Assembly (NCBI RefSeq): GCF_019049675.1
Contig: NZ_JAFMOW010000062.1
Span: 186,001-250,000 of the forward strand
Direction of reading: 5' to 3'
Source: Rahnella bonaserana
Lineage (GTDB): Bacteria; Pseudomonadota; Gammaproteobacteria; Enterobacterales; Enterobacteriaceae
Length of the DNA: 64,000 bases
A model generated the notes under the pieces. That model was given only the letters and a program-made list of their open reading frames with translations, ran no database searches and was not told where the DNA came from. Positions 16,572-25,350 of this stretch are shown here, one piece after another (position 1 is the first letter of the stretch; the number at the start of each line of letters is the position of its first letter). Position numbers and translations under genes: made by a program.

Positions 16572-18963
16572 ATCTAAACCGGCTCTTTCTCAACAGGAAA
16601 TGGAGACGTTGTTTCGCGCAGGATTACAGAGCGGCGTCGGCAAAAGCCAGAAGCATGAAAGCGCGGATAAACACGTCAGCGGCGAAGCGGTGTATGTCGA
16701 TGACCGGCTGGAATTCCCTCATCAGCTGCATCTGGTGCCGCTGCTCAGCCCGCACGCCCACGCAGATATTTTGCATATTGATACCGCACCTTGTTACGAC
16801 GTTCCCGGCGTGGTGCGGGTAATGACCGCTGAAGATGTGCCGGGTAATCTGGATATTGCCCCGCTGACCCATGGCGATCCGCTGATGGCGCAGGGCACCG
16901 TGCAGTATGTCGGTCAGATTGTGCTGGTGGTGGCGGCAACGTCAATGGACGCCGCCCGTGCCGCTGTCGCGCTGGCGAAAGTGGAATATCAGCCGCGTGA
17001 TGCCGTGCTGACTGTGAAACAGGCGCTGGCGCTGGAACATTATGTAGAAGAGCCGCATCAGCATAAACGCGGCGATGCTGAAATTGCGCTGGCCTGTGCG
17101 CCGCACCGTTTGCAGGGTGAGCTGGAAATTGGCGGTCAGGAACATTTTTATCTTGAGACACAGATTGCCTCGGTGATGCCAGGTGAAGATGGCGCAATGC
17201 TGGTCTGCAGCTCAACGCAGCATCCGACAGAAGTGCAAAAACTGGTGGCGTCGGTGCTTAATTTACCGATGCACAAAGTGATGGTCGATATGCGTCGTAT
17301 GGGCGGCGGTTTTGGCGGCAAAGAAACGCAGGCGGCAGGCACGGCGTGCCTTGCGGCACTGGCGGCGCATCTGACCGGACGTCCGGCGAAAATGCGTCTG
17401 GCGCGTCAGGATGACATGCTGATCACCGGTAAGCGCCATCCTTTCCATGTCAGCTATGACGTCGGTTTCACCGATGACGGAATTATTCACGGCATCGACC
17501 TCAAACTGGCGGCAAACTGCGGCTATTCACTGGATCTCTCCGGTTCTATCGTCGATCGCGCGATGTTCCATTCGGATAACGCCTATTACCTCGGCGATGC
17601 GCTGATTACCGGTTATCGCTGCAAAACGAATATGGCGTCGAATACGGCTTACCGCGGATTTGGAGGCCCGCAGGGAATCGTGGCGATTGAGCATATTGTC
17701 GATCACATTGCCCGCGAGCTGGGGCTGGATCCACTGATCGTGCGTAAGAACAATTACTATGGTCAGGAAAGCCGCAACGTCACTCACTACCATCAGCCTG
17801 TGGGCCAAAACCTGTTGCAGGAAATGACGGCGCAACTGGAAGAGAGCGCGGAATATGCCCTAAGACGTGACGCCGTCACGAAATTTAACCACAGTAATCC
17901 CTACCTGAAAAAAGGGCTGGCGCTGACGCCGGTAAAATTTGGGATTTCATTCACCGCCAGTTTCCTTAATCAGGCGGGGGCGCTGGTGCTGGTGTATACC
18001 GACGGCAGTATTCAGCTCAACCATGGCGGTACGGAAATGGGACAGGGGCTGAACACCAAAGTTGCACAGGTGGTCGCGGAGGTATTTCAGGTGGATATCA
18101 GCCGCATTCAGATCACCGCCACAGATACCGGGAAAGTGCCGAATACCTCGCCGACCGCGGCCTCATCCGGCGCTGACCTGAATGGTAAGGCGGCGCAGAA
18201 TGCGGCTGAAATCATCAAAGGGCGCATGGTTGAGATGCTGATGCGTGTTTATGATGCGCAGGAATCAGACATCACTTTCAGTAACGGTCAGGTGCGGGTT
18301 AAAGATCAGTATTTTAGTTTTGAACAGGTTGCTAACCAGTGCTGGCTGAATCAGGTGCCGCTGTCCAGCACCGGCTATTACAAAACGCCGAAGATTCTCT
18401 ATGACCGCAGTAAAGCCGCCGGACATCCTTTCTATTACTTCTCCTACGGCGCAGCCTGCGCGGAAGTGCTGGTCGATACGCTGACCGGGGAATACAGACT
18501 GCTGCGTGCGGATATCCTGCATGACGTTGGCGATTCGCTCAATCCGGCGATTGATATCGGCCAGGTTGAAGGTGGATTCGTCCAGGGCATGGGCTGGCTG
18601 ACGACGGAAGAACTGGTGTGGAACGACAAAGGGCGGTTAATGACCAGTGGTCCGGCAGCCTACAAAATTCCGGCGATTGGCGATATCCCGCAGGACCTGC
18701 GCGTGAAACTGGTGGAGAACCGTAAGAACCCGGAAGACACGGTTTTCCATTCCAAAGCCGTGGGTGAACCGCCGTTTATGCTCGGGATCTCTGTCTGGTG
18801 CGCGATTAAAGACGCCGTTGCCAGTCTGGCTGATTACCGGGTGCATCCGCATATTGATGCACCTGCCACCCCCGAAAGAGTGCTCAACGGCGTGAATCAG
18901 TTGCAATTCACAGGTGACGTTGTCACTTATAACGCTCCCGATCACATCAAGGTTACCGGTTAA
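16564..18963 (+). CDS. xdhB: Xanthine dehydrogenase large subunit (molybdopterin)
   Basis: This 799-aa catalytic subunit hydroxylates hypoxanthine and xanthine to urate. Molybdopterin-binding motifs are MGGGFGGKETQ near residue 246, TAYRGFGGPQG near 360 and GTEMGQGLNTKVAQ near 488. The catalytic Glu is in GEPPFMLG near 735. Its start overlaps xdhA by 8 bp, and xdhC follows after 11 bp. Two exact matS sites (17867 and 18914) fall within its coding sequence without disturbing it. Confidence 0.96.
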   Translation: MSESKPALSQQEMETLFRAGLQSGVGKSQKHESADKHVSGEAVYVDDRLEFPHQLHLVPLLSPHAHADILHIDTAPCYDVPGVVRVMTAEDVPGNLDIAPLTHGDPLMAQGTVQYVGQIVLVVAATSMDAARAAVALAKVEYQPRDAVLTVKQALALEHYVEEPHQHKRGDAEIALACAPHRLQGELEIGGQEHFYLETQIASVMPGEDGAMLVCSSTQHPTEVQKLVASVLNLPMHKVMVDMRRMGGGFGGKETQAAGTACLAALAAHLTGRPAKMRLARQDDMLITGKRHPFHVSYDVGFTDDGIIHGIDLKLAANCGYSLDLSGSIVDRAMFHSDNAYYLGDALITGYRCKTNMASNTAYRGFGGPQGIVAIEHIVDHIARELGLDPLIVRKNNYYGQESRNVTHYHQPVGQNLLQEMTAQLEESAEYALRRDAVTKFNHSNPYLKKGLALTPVKFGISFTASFLNQAGALVLVYTDGSIQLNHGGTEMGQGLNTKVAQVVAEVFQVDISRIQITATDTGKVPNTSPTAASSGADLNGKAAQNAAEIIKGRMVEMLMRVYDAQESDITFSNGQVRVKDQYFSFEQVANQCWLNQVPLSSTGYYKTPKILYDRSKAAGHPFYYFSYGAACAEVLVDTLTGEYRLLRADILHDVGDSLNPAIDIGQVEGGFVQGMGWLTTEELVWNDKGRLMTSGPAAYKIPAIGDIPQDLRVKLVENRKNPEDTVFHSKAVGEPPFMLGISVWCAIKDAVASLADYRVHPHIDAPATPERVLNGVNQLQFTGDVVTYNAPDHIKVTG
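17867..17879. promoter_or_regulatory. matS site (MatP binding), inside xdhB
   Basis: GTGACGCCGTCAC fits the matS consensus GTGACRNYGTCAC at every position. In E. coli, MatP binds such sites only in the terminus macrodomain. Confidence 0.85.
18914..18926. promoter_or_regulatory. matS site (MatP binding), near the 3' end of xdhB
   Basis: GTGACGTTGTCAC fits the matS consensus exactly. It lies about 1.05 kb from the previous site, an unusually close pair. Confidence 0.85.
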
Positions 18964-18974
18964 CGGAGGTTCCC

Positions 18975-19763
18975 ATGCGTACTGATGACTGGATAACCCG
19001 TCTGCATGACCTGCAACGACGCGGCGAGCCGTTCGTAGTGGCGACGCTGGTGGAGAATCAGGGCTCCACGCCGCGCGATGCGGGCAGTAAAATGCTCATC
19101 ACCGCTGACCAGATATTTTATACGCTCGGCGGCGGTAATCTGGAATTTCAGGTGACCGCCATTGCCCGCGAAATGCTTACATCGGGAGCGAAAACCTCCC
19201 GTTTCGAACGGTTTTCCTTAGGCGCCCGGCTCGGGCAGTGTTGCGGCGGCATGGCGTCGGTATTGCTTGAACCGCTCGGCCAACCGCAACCGCATGTGGT
19301 GGTCTACGGCGCGGGGCATGTCGGACGCGCTCTGGTGAATATTCTGAGCACGTTGCCGTGCCGTATTACCTGGGTAGATGCCCGTGCCAGTGAGTTTCCT
19401 GTGGAAGTGGATCCCCAAATTACCTGCATCGTGGATGAAGAACCCGAATGTACTGTGGCGCAGATGCCCGCCGGCAGTTATTTCATAGTGCTGACTCACG
19501 ATCATCAGCTGGATTTCGCCCTGAGCGAGCAGATCCTCAAACGTGGAGATTTTCGCTATTTCGGACTGATAGGCTCGGATACCAAGCGTAAACGCTTCGA
19601 TTACCGGTTATCGGGTAAAGGGATTTCTGATGAGCAACTGACAAGAATGCGCTGTCCGGTCGGGCTGCCTGATGTACGTGGCAAACTCCCCGCCGAAATC
19701 GCCGTAGCCATTGCCGGAGAGTTTATTGCCGCGTATGGCGCGCACAATCAGGTGGTCAGCTGA
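18975..19763 (+). CDS. xdhC: Xanthine dehydrogenase accessory protein XdhC
   Basis: The 262-aa XdhC/CoxI-family protein binds, sulfurates with a partner, and inserts the molybdenum cofactor into XdhB; it is not a subunit of the enzyme. An N-terminal XdhC domain has the conserved RLGQCCGG near residue 87, and a C-terminal Rossmann-like domain has VVYGAGHVGRALV near 110. The ribosome site GGAGG lies 6 bp before the ATG. It is the last gene of the operon and its 3' end overlaps the convergent antitoxin gene by 8 bp. Confidence 0.93.
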   Translation: MRTDDWITRLHDLQRRGEPFVVATLVENQGSTPRDAGSKMLITADQIFYTLGGGNLEFQVTAIAREMLTSGAKTSRFERFSLGARLGQCCGGMASVLLEPLGQPQPHVVVYGAGHVGRALVNILSTLPCRITWVDARASEFPVEVDPQITCIVDEEPECTVAQMPAGSYFIVLTHDHQLDFALSEQILKRGDFRYFGLIGSDTKRKRFDYRLSGKGISDEQLTRMRCPVGLPDVRGKLPAEIAVAIAGEFIAAYGAHNQVVS

Positions 19764-20058
19764 GTTTTCTGAAATCAAAGGTACCGCCTAGCGCGACGGC
19801 GTAACGGCTGATGGTGGTCAGAGTTGGGGACGCGACACCGTTTTCCAGGCGACTAATATTTTGCTTTTTAAGCCCGGTGCGCCGTGCAATGTCATCCTGT
19901 GTCAGGGATTCTGCAATTCGCATGGCTTTAAGATCTGCGACCATTTTTTTATGCATTTTGTGGGCGGCGTAAGCGGCGACAAATTCGGGATTCTTCATCG
20001 CTTCCGCTTTCACCACGCTCAAGGGGATCAGTTCATAGTCATCATCATCGTCAATCAT
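19756..20058 (-). CDS. Antitoxin, XRE/HigA-like
   Basis: The 100-aa protein has a Cro/C1-type helix-turn-helix at about residues 52-75 (LTQDDIARRTGLKKQNISRL) after an acidic N-terminus (MIDDDDDYELIP), which may bind the toxin. It should neutralise the toxin and repress the operon. The gene order is toxin first, as in higBA, with a 4-bp ATGA overlap. Its 3' end overlaps xdhC by 8 bp on the opposite strand. Confidence 0.88.
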   Translation of the reverse strand: MIDDDDDYELIPLSVVKAEAMKNPEFVAAYAAHKMHKKMVADLKAMRIAESLTQDDIARRTGLKKQNISRLENGVASPTLTTISRYAVALGGTFDFRKLS

Positions 20059-20381
20059 GCTTCATTCCTTTTGACCGTTTTCATACGTTTTATAGCCAGC
20101 TCTAAATCTTCGGGAGGCGTCTTATCCGTCTTTTTATGAAGTATATGGACGACATAAATACGGCGACCCTTCATAAAAAAGTAAAACGCTCTGCCCAGAC
20201 CATCCCGGCTGGTAACCCGAATCTCTCGTAATCCTTTTCCAACATATCTTACTAAGGGTTCTTGCAGATCAGCTCCGTAGTTCTCAAGATCTTCCAGTGC
20301 ATCAACGACAGCGGCATAAAGTGTCATAGGCAATTTCAGAAGTGTTTTCTGCGCACAGGGCAACAGGGTTACGTCGTACAC
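20055..20381 (-). CDS. Toxin, RelE/HigB superfamily (phage Gp49-like)
   Basis: The 108-aa basic protein has the pattern of Gp49-like HigB/RelE ribosome-dependent mRNA interferases: LVRYVGKGLREIRV near residue 43, then GRAFYFFMKGRRIYVVHILHKKTDKTP near 63-88, ending in an amphipathic C-terminal helix. The start is a GTG at 20381 with AAGGAAAG 5 bp upstream. It overlaps the antitoxin gene by 4 bp. Exact catalytic residues vary in this family, so activity is not proved by sequence. Confidence 0.86.
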   Translation of the reverse strand: MYDVTLLPCAQKTLLKLPMTLYAAVVDALEDLENYGADLQEPLVRYVGKGLREIRVTSRDGLGRAFYFFMKGRRIYVVHILHKKTDKTPPEDLELAIKRMKTVKRNEA

Positions 20382-20400
20382 AATCGCTTTCCTTGCGGTG

Positions 20401-20447
20401 GAGTATGATTACTCTTTGTTCAAATAGGAAGTAATCATTTATGATTA
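20401..20447. promoter_or_regulatory. Candidate operator pair of the toxin-antitoxin operon
   Basis: TAATCAT-TT-ATGATTA (20432-20447) is a perfect palindrome, and GAGTA-TGAT-TACTC (20401-20414) is a second one that contains the same ATGATTA. Both lie 20-66 bp upstream of the toxin start. Two copies of a shared half-site are typical for antitoxin autoregulation. Confidence 0.55.
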
Positions 20448-20702
20448 TTTTCAAACCGGAAGCCGTCTCGTATTTCTGCCTGCTTCCGCCGTTTCGTGTG
20501 ATCACGAACCGGCATTCTGTCCCTCTTTTTCACCGTGATCCGAAGGACGGTATTTTCCTCCGCGATGTCTCGCAAAAAATAACTCACTGAAACATCTGTC
20601 AAAACCAAACCTTCTCCACCGGTTCATAAAACAGTCACAAAACCGCAGTAATTTGTTTCCTCATCGAACAGGCCAGTGCCGCACTGAGGAAACCTCCGAC
20701 GC
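20448..20702. other. Rest of the intergenic region between the toxin-antitoxin operon and the ABC operon
   Basis: No convincing gene is present. A 67-codon open frame at 20302-20505 on the minus strand overlaps the toxin gene and has no family or ribosome site. The only structure I see is the inverted repeat at 20655-20693, next to the ABC operon. Confidence 0.5.
20655..20693 (+). promoter_or_regulatory. Inverted repeat that could hide the ribosome site of the ABC operon
   Basis: GTTTCCTCA (20655-20663) and TGAGGAAAC (20685-20693) pair perfectly over 9 bp with a 21-nt loop. The right arm contains GAGGAAA, the only Shine-Dalgarno-like sequence before the ATG at 20703. Confidence 0.45.
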
Positions 20703-21770
20703 ATGTCTGCTATTCAGATCTCCCACCTGAGCAAATCCTTCACCACCCAGCCGGTGTTAAATGATGTCTCATTGCATATCCGGCACGGCGAGTTCGTCGC
20801 GGTGCTCGGGCCCTCCGGCTGTGGGAAAACGACATTACTGCGCACCATCGCCGGCTTTGAACCGGTCAGCAGCGGCACGATCACCGTGGGAGATCGTCTG
20901 TTTTCTTCCCCTGACATCCATGTGGCGCCGGAGAAGCGTGATCTGGGCATGGTGTTTCAGAATTACGCGCTATGGCCGCACATGTCCGTTGAAGAGAACG
21001 TGGCGTACAGCCTGAAAGTGGCGGGAATGGATCGTAATGAACGCCGCACAAGAACGCAGGATGCGCTGACGCTGGTCGGTTTAGGGGATTATGCGACGCG
21101 CCGGCCGTCTGACCTGTCCGGCGGTCAGCGTCAGCGTGTGGCTCTGGCGCGCTGTCTGGTGACACGCCCCGGCGTGGTGCTGCTGGATGAGCCGCTGGCG
21201 AATCTCGATGTGCATTTGCGTGCGGCGATGGAGGAGGAGTTCAGCCGTTTTCATCAGCACACCGGCGCGACGTTGCTGTATATCACCCACGACCAGCAGG
21301 AAGCCATGGCGATTGCTGACCGCGTTGTGGTGATGAATGAAGGTAAGGTTATGCAGTTCGCGACACCGCAAACGTTATACCGGGAACCGGCTAACCCCAT
21401 GGTCGCGACTTTTATCGATGACGGTCGCGTTATCCCGGCACAGAACATCCTGCCGGCAGAAAGCGGCAGTGCTCTGGCTGAGATTCTGGGCAGGCGCGTC
21501 CGCTTGCGGGCATCACCTGACCAGACAGCGGTTGCCCGCGCACAAGTGTGTGTTCATGCCGCCGATTTACGTTTTGCCCAGCCCGGTGAAACGGGTATCG
21601 CTGCCCGGATCACCAGGGTGATTTTTCGCGGGGGATATCATCAGTATGACGTTGAACCCTTCAGCGCCCCGGAACTGCGGCTATCACTGCATTCACCTGA
21701 CGGCAGACTGTGGCAGGTGGGTGACAATGTCACTTTTATCATCACTGACGGCTGGATCATTCCTCAGTAA
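20703..21770 (+). CDS. ABC transporter ATP-binding protein (Fe3+/spermidine type)
   Basis: The 355-aa ATPase has Walker A GPSGCGKTT (about residue 38), signature LSGGQRQRVALARCL (about 137), Walker B GVVLLDEPLANLDVHL (about 158) and a C-terminal TOBE-like domain. It is of the FbpC/PotA group. It leads a three-gene operon with a periplasmic binding protein and a fused permease, giving a complete importer. The gap to the binding-protein gene is 30 bp. A matS site lies near its 3' end. Confidence 0.9.
   Translation: MSAIQISHLSKSFTTQPVLNDVSLHIRHGEFVAVLGPSGCGKTTLLRTIAGFEPVSSGTITVGDRLFSSPDIHVAPEKRDLGMVFQNYALWPHMSVEENVAYSLKVAGMDRNERRTRTQDALTLVGLGDYATRRPSDLSGGQRQRVALARCLVTRPGVVLLDEPLANLDVHLRAAMEEEFSRFHQHTGATLLYITHDQQEAMAIADRVVVMNEGKVMQFATPQTLYREPANPMVATFIDDGRVIPAQNILPAESGSALAEILGRRVRLRASPDQTAVARAQVCVHAADLRFAQPGETGIAARITRVIFRGGYHQYDVEPFSAPELRLSLHSPDGRLWQVGDNVTFIITDGWIIPQ
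21721..21733. promoter_or_regulatory. matS site (MatP binding)
   Basis: GTGACAATGTCAC fits the matS consensus exactly. It lies inside the 3' end of the ABC ATPase gene. Confidence 0.85.
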
Positions 21771-21800
21771 TTTTCATTTCATAAAAACAGGGCTATGCAC

Positions 21801-22796
21801 ATGTTGAATAAGATAAAACGCACATCTGCCACTTTGGCTCTGACTGTCGCGCTGTCAGTTCCGGCATTCGCCGCAGACACTGCGTCAGGCAAGCTGGTGA
21901 TTTATACCTCGCAGGCACCTGAAATTGCGCAACAGACCATCGATGCATTTAAAGCCGCTAACCCGAATATACAGGTGGAATGGACGCGTAACGGCACCAC
22001 GCAGTTAATGAATGTGTTGCAGACGGAAATGATGGCGGGTGATGTGAAAGCAGATGTGCTGCTGGTCGCGGATTCCATCAATCTGGGTGCGCTGAAAAAA
22101 GACGGTAAGCTGATGGCTTATGCCGACGCGCCCGTGGGGAATATCAGCGCGAATTACTATGACAAAGATAAAACCTGGTTTGGCACCAAAATCATTGCCA
22201 CCGTGATTGCCTTTAACACTAAAAATGCCAAACCTGCCGACAGCTGGATGGCGCTGACCGATCCGCAAAACAAAGGTCAGGTAGCCGTGCCAAGCCCGCT
22301 GTATTCCGGCGCGGCGTTATATCATCTGCATACGGCGATCAATACGCCTGACATTGGCTGGGCGTTCTATCAGAAACTGGCGGCAAACGGCATTACACCG
22401 GAAGGCGGCAACGGTCCTGCACTGAAGGCGGTCGCCAGCGGAATGGCGAAATACGGGGTGATCACGGACGCCGATATCATCCGTGCCAAAAAGCAGGGCT
22501 CACCGATAGATCTGGTTTATCCGAAAGAAGGGGCTTCTTTTGTGACAGAACCGGTCGCGATACTTTCCGGGGCACATAACGTGCCGGCAGCCAAAGCGTT
22601 TGTCGATTTCATGTTATCGCCACAGGGCCAGCAACTGGTGGCGAAGCAGGGCAACCGCCCGATTGATGCCAGTGTTGCGGCACCTGAAGGATTTGCTCCG
22701 ATGGATTCGATCAAACTGCTGACTCTCGATTCAGATAAAGCGGTTGCAGATGACAAAGAAGTCCGCGCCAGATTCACTGAAATCTTTGGTGGCTGA
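21801..22796 (+). CDS. ABC transporter periplasmic binding protein (Fe3+-type, FbpA/AfuA-like)
   Basis: This 331-aa protein has a Sec signal peptide ending in AFA before ADTASGK (about residue 24). The mature domain begins GKLVIYTSQAPEIAQQTIDAF, typical of the solute-binding family that includes ferric, phosphonate and hexose-phosphate binders. I chose the ATG at 21801 (AGGG 8 bp upstream) over 21795. The Tyr-Tyr iron ligand pair of true ferric binders is not clearly present, so iron is not assured as the substrate. The permease gene follows after 19 bp. Confidence 0.88.
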   Translation: MLNKIKRTSATLALTVALSVPAFAADTASGKLVIYTSQAPEIAQQTIDAFKAANPNIQVEWTRNGTTQLMNVLQTEMMAGDVKADVLLVADSINLGALKKDGKLMAYADAPVGNISANYYDKDKTWFGTKIIATVIAFNTKNAKPADSWMALTDPQNKGQVAVPSPLYSGAALYHLHTAINTPDIGWAFYQKLAANGITPEGGNGPALKAVASGMAKYGVITDADIIRAKKQGSPIDLVYPKEGASFVTEPVAILSGAHNVPAAKAFVDFMLSPQGQQLVAKQGNRPIDASVAAPEGFAPMDSIKLLTLDSDKAVADDKEVRARFTEIFGG

Positions 22797-22815
22797 CAGC
22801 ACAAAGGACCCATCA

Positions 22816-24546
22816 ATGAGCGCAATGAGTGAAATCCAGCGCCGGATACCCCCTTTGCGCCGTGGGTGGCCGGGCAGTGAGAAAGTGGTGCTCTGGGGAC
22901 TGACGCTGTTGATAGGCATATTATCGATTGCGCCTCTCACGCGGCTGGTATGGGCGGCAATCGCACCCGATGGCGTTCCGGACCTCACGCGGTTGACGCA
23001 TCTGCTGGGTACCCGCAAAGTGGTGATCGCCACGATGAATACCCTGACGATTGCCGTCGTTTCCACGTTTCTGGCGATGCTGCTGGGGACAGTGGCGGCG
23101 CTGCTGATTGCGCTGACTAATCTGCGCGGCAAGCAGGCGTGGGTATTTACGTTTATTCTGCCGCTGATGATCCCGCCGCAAGTGACGGCACTGGCGTGGG
23201 TGCAGGCACTTTCACCGTCGAGCCCGGTTTTGCAATTTCTGGGACTCAGTTTACCCGCCGGTTCACCTTCACCGATATATTCAATGACCGGCATTGTTGT
23301 TTTGCTGGGGCTGCATAATGCGCCGCTGGTGTTTCTGATGGTGCGTGCCGGATTACGCAGGTTACCGGCCGAACTGGTGGAAGCGGCACGCAGCGGTGGG
23401 GCAAAACCCTGGCGGGTACAGTTTACGGTGATTTTGCCGCTGGTACGTCCGGCTATTTTTGCAGGTGCGGCACTCTCTTTTGTCACCTCCGCCGGTAATT
23501 TCGGTATTCAGGCGATGCTCGGTATTCCGGGACGTATCCCGACACTTATCACGCTGGTTTATCAGCAACTCAACAGCGTGGGCACATCGGCGCTGGCGGA
23601 TATGGCCGTGCTTTCATTACTGATTGCCGCTATTACGCTGGCCGGACTGATATTCAGCCGCTGGCTCGGCGGGCGTCAGGATGTGCGGGTCACCGGTACG
23701 CCGCGGGCGTTGCATCAGTCACTGGGTCGCTGGCGTTTGCCGGTTGAGGTTGCCGTATGGGTATGGATGTTGCTGACACTCATGCTGCCGCTTTCCGCGT
23801 TGCTGACCACCTCACTGACGACAGGCTTTGGTCAGGCTCTGACGATACAGAGCCTGACGCTGAGCAATTACGCTAATGCATTGTATGGCTATCCTGCTAT
23901 CCGTCACGCATTTATGACCAGTCTGGGTCTGACCGTAATGACCGCGCTGATACTGACATTGGCTTCGCTGTTTCTGGCCTATTTTCTCAGCTGGCAACGC
24001 ACGCGGCTGGTGCGTATTTTGCAGTTATCCACGGAACTGGCGTATGCCTTGCCGGGGATTGTCACGGGTATTGCGGCGATCCTGTTTTTCCTCAGGCCAC
24101 TGCCGTTGCTGCATATCAGCCTTTACGGCACCCTGTGGATCATTCTGGCTGCGTATCTTTCGAATTTTATGGCGCTGGTGTTACGGCCGACGCTGGCCGG
24201 ATTCGCCCAGATCGAACGCTCGCTGGATGAGGCCGCGCAAATCTTTGGGGCGGGATTCCTGAGAAGAATGCGCGATATCCTGATGCCACTGGCCGCGCCC
24301 TCGGCGATGGCCGGATCTATTCTGGTGTTTCTTACCGCACTCAATGAAATTCAGGTGTCAATTTTGCTGGTGACGTCAGGAACGCAAACCCTCGGGCCGA
24401 TGATTGTCTTTCTGGATGAAGGCGGTTCATCAACGCTGGCCGCTGCGGTGGGATGTCTGATGATTGGCGTCGTGCTGGGATTTATGCTGCTGGCCTCGCT
24501 GTTCGCGCGTCGTCTTCCTGAAGGCGTCTTGCCATGGCGGGTATGA
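22816..24546 (+). CDS. ABC transporter permease, fused double-domain (FbpB-like)
   Basis: This 576-aa inner-membrane protein contains two BinodingProtein-dependent transport permease domains in one chain, as in SfuB/FbpB. EAA loops appear twice: ELVEAARSGGAKPWRVQFTV near residue 205 and RSLDEAAQIFGAGFLRRMRD near 478. About 12 hydrophobic segments are visible. I chose the ATG at 22816 because AAGGA lies 7 bp upstream. A longer frame from 22744 runs into the binding-protein gene. A strong hairpin terminator follows. Confidence 0.9.
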   Translation: MSAMSEIQRRIPPLRRGWPGSEKVVLWGLTLLIGILSIAPLTRLVWAAIAPDGVPDLTRLTHLLGTRKVVIATMNTLTIAVVSTFLAMLLGTVAALLIALTNLRGKQAWVFTFILPLMIPPQVTALAWVQALSPSSPVLQFLGLSLPAGSPSPIYSMTGIVVLLGLHNAPLVFLMVRAGLRRLPAELVEAARSGGAKPWRVQFTVILPLVRPAIFAGAALSFVTSAGNFGIQAMLGIPGRIPTLITLVYQQLNSVGTSALADMAVLSLLIAAITLAGLIFSRWLGGRQDVRVTGTPRALHQSLGRWRLPVEVAVWVWMLLTLMLPLSALLTTSLTTGFGQALTIQSLTLSNYANALYGYPAIRHAFMTSLGLTVMTALILTLASLFLAYFLSWQRTRLVRILQLSTELAYALPGIVTGIAAILFFLRPLPLLHISLYGTLWIILAAYLSNFMALVLRPTLAGFAQIERSLDEAAQIFGAGFLRRMRDILMPLAAPSAMAGSILVFLTALNEIQVSILLVTSGTQTLGPMIVFLDEGGSSTLAAAVGCLMIGVVLGFMLLASLFARRLPEGVLPWRV

Positions 24547-24549
24547 ATC

Positions 24550-24590
24550 AACTACACCTGCTGCACAAACGCGCAGCAGGTGTAGTTTTA
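24550..24590 (+). terminator. Strong hairpin terminator after the fused permease gene
   Basis: AACTACACCTGCTGC and GCAGCAGGTGTAGTT pair perfectly over 15 bp around 8 nt, followed by TT. It starts 4 bp after the permease stop. Confidence 0.75.
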
Positions 24591-24617
24591 GCCGATATCT
24601 TTTTTACAGATATTATC

Positions 24618-25226
24618 CTACAGGGTTTTAAGCGGCTCACTGCGTTTCCGGAAAGCAATGGCAGAACCCAGACACAACAGGTAACCCATCATTTCGGTGC
24701 CTTCTTCGACAATATTTTTAACTTCCCGCACATAGTCGCCTTGCATCACGGCTTTCCAGATAATGTTCATTCCGAAGACCCGGGAAAAGACCAGGATCAA
24801 CACCAGACCGCAAACCATATAGTGGCAGGCCGGATGAGCAAGAAAAGCAGACAATCCGCGCAGGCTGGTTTTCGGGGTGATACAGGCCCAGACAATACAA
24901 TAGACCGCGATCAGGCTGGCAAAATAGACCCATGAGCCGTAGTGGATCTGGTCAAATAAGGCGTCGAGTTCACGAATGAGCATACAGAAGAAGAACCCGC
25001 CAATCAGGATCATGCCGCCGCGCAACGCCGGATGTTTTTTGGCCTGCAGGAAAAACAGTCCGCTGATGGCCAGCAGTGTCAGTTCCTGCAGAATTTCAGT
25101 GGCGGAAATTTCCTGCACACCGTCTTTAAATACAGCCACATCCAGCCAGATGACCAGTGCGGTAAAGACGGCTCCCAGTGCTAGTACGATAAAATTGAGT
25201 AAATGCTTCAAAAGTGTGTGTTTCAT
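24618..25226 (-). CDS. Integral membrane protein of unknown function
   Basis: I do not recognise this 202-aa protein. It has about five hydrophobic segments: residues 10-28, 46-60, 68-85, 100-117 and 132-150, with a sixth weak one near 178-192. Charged residues sit within or next to helices (MLIRELDALFDQIHYGSWVY and VEEGTEMMGYLLCLGS), suggesting an ion or ligand site. It is convergent with the ABC operon and divergent from the GntR gene. A Fur-like box lies 125 bp upstream, so iron control is possible. Confidence 0.75.
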   Translation of the reverse strand: MKHTLLKHLLNFIVLALGAVFTALVIWLDVAVFKDGVQEISATEILQELTLLAISGLFFLQAKKHPALRGGMILIGGFFFCMLIRELDALFDQIHYGSWVYFASLIAVYCIVWACITPKTSLRGLSAFLAHPACHYMVCGLVLILVFSRVFGMNIIWKAVMQGDYVREVKNIVEEGTEMMGYLLCLGSAIAFRKRSEPLKTL

Positions 25227-25350
25227 TATTGCCCTGTTTTCAATACGTTGATGCGCTTACTTTACATGTTCTGAACATTTATCTGCGTAGCGTGAGGTAC
25301 GACAAGGATACGGAAGGTCATCGCGGGGATATTGGGAATGTGTGCTGGAA

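Noticed and set aside
20302-20505. 67-codon open frame on the minus strand upstream of the toxin gene
   Set aside because: It overlaps the toxin gene in another frame, has no ribosome site and no recognisable family.
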